Positions 1-6,400 of a stretch of DNA of 8,315 bases are shown here, piece after piece (position 1 is the first letter of the stretch; every line of letters begins with the position of its first letter). The notes beneath the pieces were generated by a model. It was not told the DNA's origin, did not search any database, and saw nothing but the letters and a program-made list of their open reading frames with translations. A program made the translations under genes and the position numbers. This DNA is from XYA12-FULL-58-9 sp001798605 (GTDB lineage Bacteria; Myxococcota; XYA12-FULL-58-9): NCBI GenBank assembly GCA_036736205.1, contig DAINMX010000273.1, forward strand, positions 1-8,315. The letters are read 5' to 3'.

Positions 1-69
1 CGCTCGCTGGGATCTGTGGAGGGGGCTATGGGCAACCATGGTTCCTACTCCGACTTGGGCTATAACTGA
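1..69 (+). CDS. possible 3' end of an upstream gene (partial)
   Basis: Frame 1 is open from the window edge to a TGA at 67-69 and would encode a 22-residue tail ending in SDLGYN. About three quarters of its codons end in G or C, more than in the other two forward frames, which fits the codon bias of the genes that follow. The fragment is too short for a product to be recognised. All three forward frames are open at the left edge, so this is only the best of three options. If real, it ends about 90 bases before the next gene. Confidence 0.25.
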   Translation, partial: RSLGSVEGAMGNHGSYSDLGYN

Positions 70-148
70 TGCCGCCACTACCTTGACCCGCTGCGTCTAG
101 GTGCAGCAGAATGGCAATTCTCATCAGAACCCGGGCACATTTGACCCG

Positions 149-156
149 AAGGTAGG
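149..156 (+). promoter_or_regulatory. Shine-Dalgarno-like site deciding the GTG start at 161
   Basis: The bases AAGGTAGG lie just ahead of GTG 161, with AAGG eight bases from the start codon. An in-frame GTG at 101 would lengthen the protein by 20 polar residues ahead of the hydrophobic signal core and has no purine-rich site at a good distance. The site and the signal peptide both favour 161. Confidence 0.5.
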
Positions 157-160
157 CGAC

Positions 161-1840
161 GTGAGTCGAATTACGATTGCGTGCATGTTGACCATGGCCA
201 TTTGCGGCAATGCCACCGCGAAATCCAAGGTCATGGTGTTTCCCATTGTGCCGATTCGGGGCGAAGTGAACAGCGCTCCCGCAGAGCAGATGACCAAGGC
301 CATCATGCAGGAGATGGCTGGGGCGTTCGAGGTGGTGGCAGGTGTCGCGCTCGATCAAACTGCGGCAAGCAAACCAAAGAGCAGACGGCCAGCTCGCAGT
401 GATGGCCGCTACCGTGAGGCGCTCGCAGATATCAAGGAGGGAGAGAAGCAGGCGACGCACCTGCGCTTCCCGCAAGCGATCCGCGCACTCAACAAGGGCA
501 TTGACGGTTTGATCGGTAACCTCGACATGCTCGGCAACTACGACGAGCTCATTGACGCACATCTGTTGCTCGCGGAGTGCCACTTTCGGCGTGGCAAGCA
601 GTCAGAGGGAGCAGACACCCTTGAGAAGCTGGCGCGGCTGCGGCCCGACTACGAATTGAAATCAGGTAAGTACCCACCGGTCTTCACCACAGTTTTCAAT
701 GAGGCACGTTTGCGCGCGTTGGCCGGCCGACGTGGCACATTGGAGGTGACCAGCTCACCGTCAGGTGCAGCGGTTGTTCTGAACGGCAAACAATTGGGTG
801 AGACACCGTTGTTGGTGAGCGACGTCACTGCTGGGACCCACCATTTGGTGGTGCGCCACCTCACCGGCAATTGGGGCCAGACAGTGACTGTCAACGAAGG
901 GCAGACCACCAAGCAGCATGCGGACATTGGTCCGACCGGCTCTGATGGTGGTGGGTCCATGGGTGATACGATTGCGCGAAACAGTTTTGATGACGAGGTG
1001 CGCAAGGTAACCCGAGGTCAAGGCAAAGACCAGGGTGCCGACTATGTGTTGGTTTCGGCGATGGGCACGGGCAGCTCCATGTTTTTCGTTGGCAGTCTGC
1101 TTGGGGAGGTGAAGAGCGGCCGATGGGTGAGGCTCCCGCAATTGTCCCTCGATCTCGATCTTCTCTCCGACACGATCGAAGCGCACACCCTGTCGCGTGA
1201 GGTCGGCAAACAATTGGCGAGCTTCGGCCCGGTTCTAGGAAACACAACGGTGCCGTTGATCGACGGCAAGTCCGCTGGTGTAGCGGGTCCTTCGGGCGGT
1301 GACAAAGAAACCCGAGTGGCGTTCATTGCGCCGGGGTACAGGTTATCCACAAGCTCGGCGGACCGCGCCGCCGTGCGAACAGTGCCACAGCCTGCCGGTT
1401 CGGAGCCTGTGGCAGCGGTTTCCCCGGAGAGTCGCGCGCCGGTGCGTGGACCCATTGGCGCTCGCGTTCCCATTGCGGCACTGCCATCAGAGCCCGCTCC
1501 AGAACCACTTCCCGAGCCTGCGCGCCCACCTCGAGAGCCCCTCTCCAGATCCAGCGCTGGGCCCGTTGTCGCCGCCGAGTTTGGCGTGGAAACTGTGGTC
1601 GATCCAGAGATCATCCCCATTCCCAACGGCGAAGTCGCCGCGGTGTCAGCGGAGAGTCAGGGCATAGGTCCCTTGGTGCCGCCCACAGTTGCACCGATTG
1701 AACAAAGTGATGAGTCGATCTTCGAACGATGGTGGTTTTGGACTGCTGTCGGTGCTGTGGTGGCCGGTGGCACCGTGACGACGGTGCTGTTGCTCAACGG
1801 TGGTGACGCAGATTCGATGGTCGTTCGGGCGGTGTGGTGA
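161..1840 (+). CDS. PEGA-domain exported protein with C-terminal membrane anchor
   Basis: This 559-residue protein starts at GTG 161, chosen because it gives a compact signal peptide (MSRITIACMLTMAICGNATA, probable cleavage after ATA) and has a purine-rich site upstream. Residues 21-60 hold a segment (VMVFPIVPIRG) like the N-terminal strand of many exported 'target-and-compare' proteins. Residues about 83-190 are helical and TPR-like (LLLAECHFRRG, LEKLARLRPDYEL). Residues about 192-257 are a PEGA domain: GTLEVTSSPSGAAVVLNG, then LGETPL and a VTAGTHHLVV segment. Residues about 274-357 form a mixed domain with the motif GADYVLVSAMG. Residues about 405-468 are Pro/Ala/Glu-rich and probably disordered. 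WWFWTAVGAVVAGG begins a transmembrane helix (about 524-547) with a short tail. The predicted topology is periplasmic bulk with an inner-membrane C-terminal anchor. PEGA domains are usually linked to the cell envelope; the exact role is unknown. The stop overlaps the next start, so the two genes are probably one operon. Confidence 0.88.
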   Translation: MSRITIACMLTMAICGNATAKSKVMVFPIVPIRGEVNSAPAEQMTKAIMQEMAGAFEVVAGVALDQTAASKPKSRRPARSDGRYREALADIKEGEKQATHLRFPQAIRALNKGIDGLIGNLDMLGNYDELIDAHLLLAECHFRRGKQSEGADTLEKLARLRPDYELKSGKYPPVFTTVFNEARLRALAGRRGTLEVTSSPSGAAVVLNGKQLGETPLLVSDVTAGTHHLVVRHLTGNWGQTVTVNEGQTTKQHADIGPTGSDGGGSMGDTIARNSFDDEVRKVTRGQGKDQGADYVLVSAMGTGSSMFFVGSLLGEVKSGRWVRLPQLSLDLDLLSDTIEAHTLSREVGKQLASFGPVLGNTTVPLIDGKSAGVAGPSGGDKETRVAFIAPGYRLSTSSADRAAVRTVPQPAGSEPVAAVSPESRAPVRGPIGARVPIAALPSEPAPEPLPEPARPPREPLSRSSAGPVVAAEFGVETVVDPEIIPIPNGEVAAVSAESQGIGPLVPPTVAPIEQSDESIFERWWFWTAVGAVVAGGTVTTVLLLNGGDADSMVVRAVW

Positions 1841-3357
1841 TGCAAATGAAACAATCCATACTCATGCTTTCATTATTTGCTGTCACGGCCTGCGGCGGCG
1901 AGCTGCAGCTCAATCTCATCATCAATGATCCGTGCAATCAGCCGGTGTTGCGGGTGGCGGGGATCGAGCAGATCGAGCTCAACATCGCCTCTCAGGAAGG
2001 GGAAACCCAACAGGAGGCGTGGGATGTTGCCGACAGTCAAGGAGAGGCGACAGATTTGACTCCTGTTCCGAACGCAACAGTCTCGGTGTTGGGACGCAGC
2101 GGCAGCGCCGCGGTTGCGGCGATTTCCGTTGGCCCCGTAAACCTCGACGGCGGGGATGAGGATGTGATCGATCTCTCTCTCGTGTTTGGTAAGGTTGACA
2201 CCTTCTTTCACACCACGAACGCAGACGAGGCGTCCAATGGTCATCTGATTTGCACCAGCACTGCGATGGCGCGGCAGGGTCAAAGCGCCACGCTTCTGCC
2301 GGATGGCAAGGTGTGGGTGGTCGGTGGTGCCACAGAGGACACGAGCAGCATCATCTATCATGATTCGACAGAGTTCTTCGATCCCGAAAAGGGCGTCTAT
2401 GCGCCAGGGCCGACCATGGAATGGACACGGGCCTATCACAGAGCGACCACATTGGATGATGGCCGCGTGTTGATCACTGGCGGCGACGGCATGTCGGGCT
2501 TGAACGTGACCACTTGGCTGGTGGCGTTGGTTTATGACCCGCACAAAGAAGGTGCCGATCCGTTCGATGAGGTAGGTATGCGAAGTCAGCGCGCCAATCA
2601 CACCGCGACGCTGCTGGATGATGGCCGGGTGTTGTTGGCGGGAGGCACCAACGGCGCGTCGGTTCTAGCGACGACCGAGATCTTCGATCCGCAAACCATG
2701 AGTTTCTGTGACGGGCCCTCCTTGCTTGGTCAGGGTAGGGCTCATCACGCCGCTGTGCGCATCGGCCGGCAACAGGTCGCTCTGATAGGTGGCGAGGGCT
2801 CAGTCGGTCCCCTCGACTCGGTGCAGTTTGTCAACGTCGGTGGCTGCGGCCAGGGGACAGCCACCCCGGGTCCAAGCCTCGTTACCGCCCGAGTTCACCT
2901 GTCAGCCGCTATGGTTCCAGGGCAAGCCGGTATTGCTGTTGTCGGTGGATTCGCCGGAGTGGCATCGCCTCATTATAATCAGGCTGGACTCAATTCCCTC
3001 GAGCTCATCAAGCTCAACCCCACCAACCTGGCCCAGAGCACGGTGGAAAGCTGCTCTTCTTCCCTGGCGGTGCCGCGGGGTGATGCGACCATGCTTCCGG
3101 TTGGCTCGTCATTGATGATTGTCGGCGGCGTCAACACCCCCAACAGTGTGGTAAACTCTTCGGAAGTTATTAGCTTTTCAGGGATTGGCTCGTGCAGCCC
3201 AGTTATCGCCTTTACCGCCGGCGGTCTCGGCACTCCCCGGGCTGGTGCCGAAGCTACCGCGCTGGTGGGTGGCGATATCCTAATCAGTGGGGGTTATGGC
3301 TTGGCGGGTGGCATCGCCAGCATCGGCCAGTCGGAGATCTACGTCCGCCGCCGTTAG
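1840..3357 (+). CDS. Kelch-repeat lipoprotein, probable seven-bladed beta-propeller
   Basis: This 505-residue protein is taken from ATG 1840, whose A is the last base of the previous stop (TGATG). ATG 1846 and two upstream GTG codons (1834, 1837) are in frame too. No good ribosome site is visible, so translation by coupling is likely. The N-terminus is a lipoprotein signal: MKQSILMLSLFAVTAC, with C18 as the lipidated cysteine. Residues about 20-135 look like a small beta-rich domain. Seven Kelch-type motifs of the form ATLLDDGRVLhhGG (h, hydrophobic) then start near residues 148, 200, 253, 301, 352, 413 and 466, spaced about 50 residues, as blades of one closed propeller. Six non-lipid cysteines (32, 138, 290, 336, 405, 452) could form disulfides in the envelope. 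Kelch propellers usually bind proteins or glycans; the few enzymatic ones (galactose oxidase type) need metal ligands that I do not see. Partner unknown. Residue 19 is Gly, so the inner-membrane Asp+2 retention signal is absent and outer-membrane sorting is possible. Confidence 0.88.
   Translation: MQMKQSILMLSLFAVTACGGELQLNLIINDPCNQPVLRVAGIEQIELNIASQEGETQQEAWDVADSQGEATDLTPVPNATVSVLGRSGSAAVAAISVGPVNLDGGDEDVIDLSLVFGKVDTFFHTTNADEASNGHLICTSTAMARQGQSATLLPDGKVWVVGGATEDTSSIIYHDSTEFFDPEKGVYAPGPTMEWTRAYHRATTLDDGRVLITGGDGMSGLNVTTWLVALVYDPHKEGADPFDEVGMRSQRANHTATLLDDGRVLLAGGTNGASVLATTEIFDPQTMSFCDGPSLLGQGRAHHAAVRIGRQQVALIGGEGSVGPLDSVQFVNVGGCGQGTATPGPSLVTARVHLSAAMVPGQAGIAVVGGFAGVASPHYNQAGLNSLELIKLNPTNLAQSTVESCSSSLAVPRGDATMLPVGSSLMIVGGVNTPNSVVNSSEVISFSGIGSCSPVIAFTAGGLGTPRAGAEATALVGGDILISGGYGLAGGIASIGQSEIYVRRR
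2281..3348 (+). repeat. seven Kelch-like protein repeats
   Basis: The repeats are visible at protein level: QSATLLPDGKVWVVGG, HRATTLDDGRVLITGG, NHTATLLDDGRVLLAGG, AHHAAVRIGRQQVALIGG, then VHLSAAMVPG..GIAVVGG, DATMLPVGSSLMIVGG and EATALVGGDILISGG. Start-to-start spacings are 52, 53, 48, 51, 61 and 53 residues. Repeats 1-3 are closest to consensus and also carry the outer-strand element EFFDP, VYDP or EIFDP. Repeats 4-6 are more divergent. The protein ends with SEIYVRR, matching the outer-strand position of the seventh blade. Confidence 0.85.
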
Positions 3358-3393
3358 TGGCACGGATTGCCCGAGAGCTCAGACAACCTGTTT

Positions 3394-3425
3394 TTTGCGC
3401 TATTGGTGCAAAGCCAGTAGGCTTT
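3394..3425 (+). other. two overlapping small hairpins in the intergenic spacer
   Basis: The 90-base spacer between the Kelch gene and the giant repeat gene holds two inverted repeats. The first is TTTGCGC (3394-3400), loop TATTG, GTGCAAA (3406-3412), seven pairs with one G-U. The second is AAAGCC (3410-3415), loop AGTA, GGCTTT (3420-3425), six perfect pairs. They share bases 3410-3412, so both cannot form fully at once. A run of six T (3391-3396) precedes rather than follows the stems, so neither is a standard intrinsic terminator. They lie about 10 bases ahead of the ribosome site of the next gene. Chance occurrence is possible for stems this short. Confidence 0.4.
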
Positions 3426-3434
3426 CCAGCGAAT

Positions 3435-3439
3435 GAAGG
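3435..3439 (+). promoter_or_regulatory. ribosome binding site GAAGG for the start at 3448
   Basis: GAAGG lies eight bases ahead of ATG 3448, a normal distance. Competing in-frame starts are ATG 3433 (poor upstream site), GTG 3460 and GTG 3466; the last has AGGGG at 3456-3460. All give the same signal-peptide core, so the choice changes only the length of the charged N-terminus. Confidence 0.5.
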
Positions 3440-3447
3440 CCCTGCCA

Positions 3448-6400
3448 ATGGCCGCAGGGGTGGGTGTGCGTAAGAGACCTCGCCTCCGGCACGCTTTGAT
3501 TGTGCCCCTGTTGTTGTGGGGACAGGTCGCCAACGCTTCGGTGGAGGGGACAGCCCCCGCCAAGGTCGGCAATTGGCGTCTCTTTGGGGCGCACTCGACC
3601 ATCGGCTCGGCCTTGATGGTGGCCGGCATTTCCGACGGTGAGATCAACACCGTTTTGTTACCCAGTGCCACCGCACAGATGCGGGAGATGCCCTTCGATG
3701 CCCAAGTGGTCGCGGCGTACCTCTTCTGGAGTGGCTCATCGCCGCGAACATTTAGAGATGGGCTCCCCGATCCACCGGACCAGGACATCGATCTGACGTT
3801 GCCCGACGGCTCCTTCTACAACAATCTGTCCGCCGACACTGACATGACCGGGTTCGGCACCTGTCGTACCACCAGCGAGCTCGGCGGTTTCTATTACTGC
3901 CGCCGGGATGTTACCGAGATTGCGCAAACGCTCGGGCCGGGGGATCAGAACGGTGTCTGGACGGTTGGGGATGTGGACGCCGATTGGGGAATCGCTGACC
4001 CCAGCGACGCCCAGTGGCCTTTCGCCCAGGCCAAGTATGCAGGTTGGTCTTTGATCATCGTTTGGGAGGGGCGCATCAGCCAGACGGTGCGGCGCGATGT
4101 GGTTTTGTATGATGGATTTTTGCGACTCGACGAAAACGCCAACTCCGCCGGTATTCACACTTTTTCCATTGGCGACTTTCGCGTTGGCGAGCCGCCCTTG
4201 GGCAAGCTCTCAGTCTTTGGAATGGAAGGGGATCGGCAGCTCGGCGTGCCCCCTCAAGATTTGCTCGGCTGTCCGAACTGTTTGGATTTCATTCAGTTTC
4301 AGGCGCAGAGCAGTTCCGCACCGGCCATTCTGTGGGACGGCGACAACCCGGCGTACAACAGTTTCAACAGTAGTACATCGACGAGCATCGACATCGACAC
4401 CTACTACCTCGATGGCCTCATCGACACGGGGGACCTCTCGGCGCAAATCACCCTTGGCAGTGGTGATGGTGTCGTCGATGGTTTCTACAACCAGGGCAAT
4501 GGCGAGAGCTTCTTCGTCGGCTGGGTGATCATGACCATCGACACCCTGACGCCCAACTTCGGTGGCACGCAAACGCGCAAGACCGTGGTGCCCGTAGCGG
4601 CGAGCCCAGGGCAGTCGTTGTATTACATCATCGACGTGGTCAACGAGGGTTCCTTGGGGGCCACGGGCGTTCTGGTGACTGACGATATGCCCGCTGGTAC
4701 CACTTATGTCGTAGGCTCTACGCGGGTCGATGGCATGCCGGTCGCTGATGTCAGCGGCAACTCACCGTTGGTTGGCGGCCTCCGCCTGCGCAACATCCCC
4801 ACCTCCCGAAATGGCGACAACTCCGTTCAGGTAACCTACCAGGTCAAGGTAGAGACCACCGCCTGTGGCGGTGACATCGTCAATACCGCGACTGTCGATG
4901 CCAATGAGGTCGATCCGGTGACTGTGGGGCCGGCCATCACCCGTGTGGCGGTGCCAGCCCTCGAGCCCCCGACCAAGCGGGTCTCTTTCATCTCGGCACC
5001 GCCGGTGGGCCCAGGCTCTGCTTTCAACTACACCATTGACATCGAGAACGCCGGCAACGAAGACGCCGCCGGGGTGACGGTGACCGACACACTTCCCGAG
5101 CACGTCATCGTGTCATCGGTATTTGCCACCAGCGGCACCTGGAGCCAAAGCGGCAGGGATCTGACGGTGAGAGACATGAACGTCCCAGCCCGCTCCAGTG
5201 CGCAGGTCGTCGTGACCGCACGGGTACGGACAGTGGGCGAGCTCATCGCCGCGGGAATTGCCGAAGATGCAATTGACCGCATGTTGATTGCGAACCAAGC
5301 GACAGTCTCGGGTGGCTGCACCCCCGATCAGGTCACCGATGATCCCGATGCGCCCGGTTTCCAACCCACCGAGTTTGAGCTCATCTATCGGCCGGTCCTC
5401 GACAGCAGCCGTAAGACCGCAGTGGATACAAATGGTGGCCGTCTCGAGCCCCTCGACATCATTGAGTACACCATCACCGTGCAAAACACCGGCAATCGCG
5501 CCACCTTGGTGTTTGTGGCGGACCTCATGCCCGCCGGTACCACCTTGGTGCCGGGATCGGTCACACTGGATGGCGTGGGCGTGCCTGACGGCGTGCTTGG
5601 CAGTGGCCTGTCCATGGGTGTGTTGTCCTACGCGGGTGCCGGCGATTTCGACCGTCGTATTCGGTTCAGATTGCAAGTGGACCTGTTGGTGGAAAACGGC
5701 ACGGTCATTCAGAACAGCGCGGATGTCAGTGCTCCCGCCGCACCTGATGCCAACGTCACGGTGACTTCTCCCGCATTCACCGTGTACGCCGCCCCCGATT
5801 GGCAGACTTCCACAAAATCGGTGGTCGATCGCACCGCTCCCATTGGCGTGTTCCAACCCGGTGACTCCATCGAGTACAACGTCGTTGTCGAGAACACTGG
5901 CAATCGTCCTGGAACCTCGGTGGTGGTCACGGACGTGCTACCAACCTATTTGTCCTTCGTGAGTGCGCCGGGTGGAACCTTCGCCGGTGGCACGATTACC
6001 TGGAATCTGGGCGACGTGGCGGTGGACGCCACTGTGACGTTGACCGTTTTAGCGACCCTCGTCACTCCCCTCAATCACGGGACGGTCATTGCAAACGCGG
6101 CTGTCATTGCCAGCAACGAGCTCACCCCATTCACCACCCCACAAGCGAGTTTTTCGGTGACCAGCCAACCGCTGTTGGTCGTCGAGAAGGTGCGTTACCC
6201 CGACAACATGGACAAGACCGTGGGTCCCGGGGATCCCGTCGAGTTCCGCATCCGTGTGCGCAACGTCGGCAACATGACGGCGCGCTCGGTGGTTGTGAGC
6301 GATCCGGTCGACAGCAATCTCACCGACGTAGCGGTTATCGGTGGCAGCTACGGCGGCAACGTCGCCACCTGGAACGTGGGTGATTTGGGACCGGCGGATG

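Noticed and set aside
83..111. TTGACC as a possible -35 promoter element
   Set aside because: The hexamer 17 bases downstream (GCAGAA) does not resemble a -10 element, so no promoter can be supported.
101..160. Upstream extension of the PEGA protein from GTG 101
   Set aside because: It adds 20 polar residues before the signal peptide and lacks a good ribosome site; GTG 161 fits better.
434..440. Perfect AAGGAGG inside the PEGA gene
   Set aside because: No start codon follows at a useful distance, and the bases simply encode part of DIKEGEK in the real frame.
3391..3412. Intrinsic terminator after the Kelch gene
   Set aside because: The T-run precedes the stem on the + strand and no T-run follows either hairpin, so the standard terminator layout is absent.
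5113..5856. A 247-codon open frame on the - strand, and others of 100-240 codons antisense to all three genes
   Set aside because: They lie wholly inside well-supported + strand genes with recognised domains, have His/Arg-rich compositions typical of G+C-rich antisense frames, and show no domain or signal peptide.
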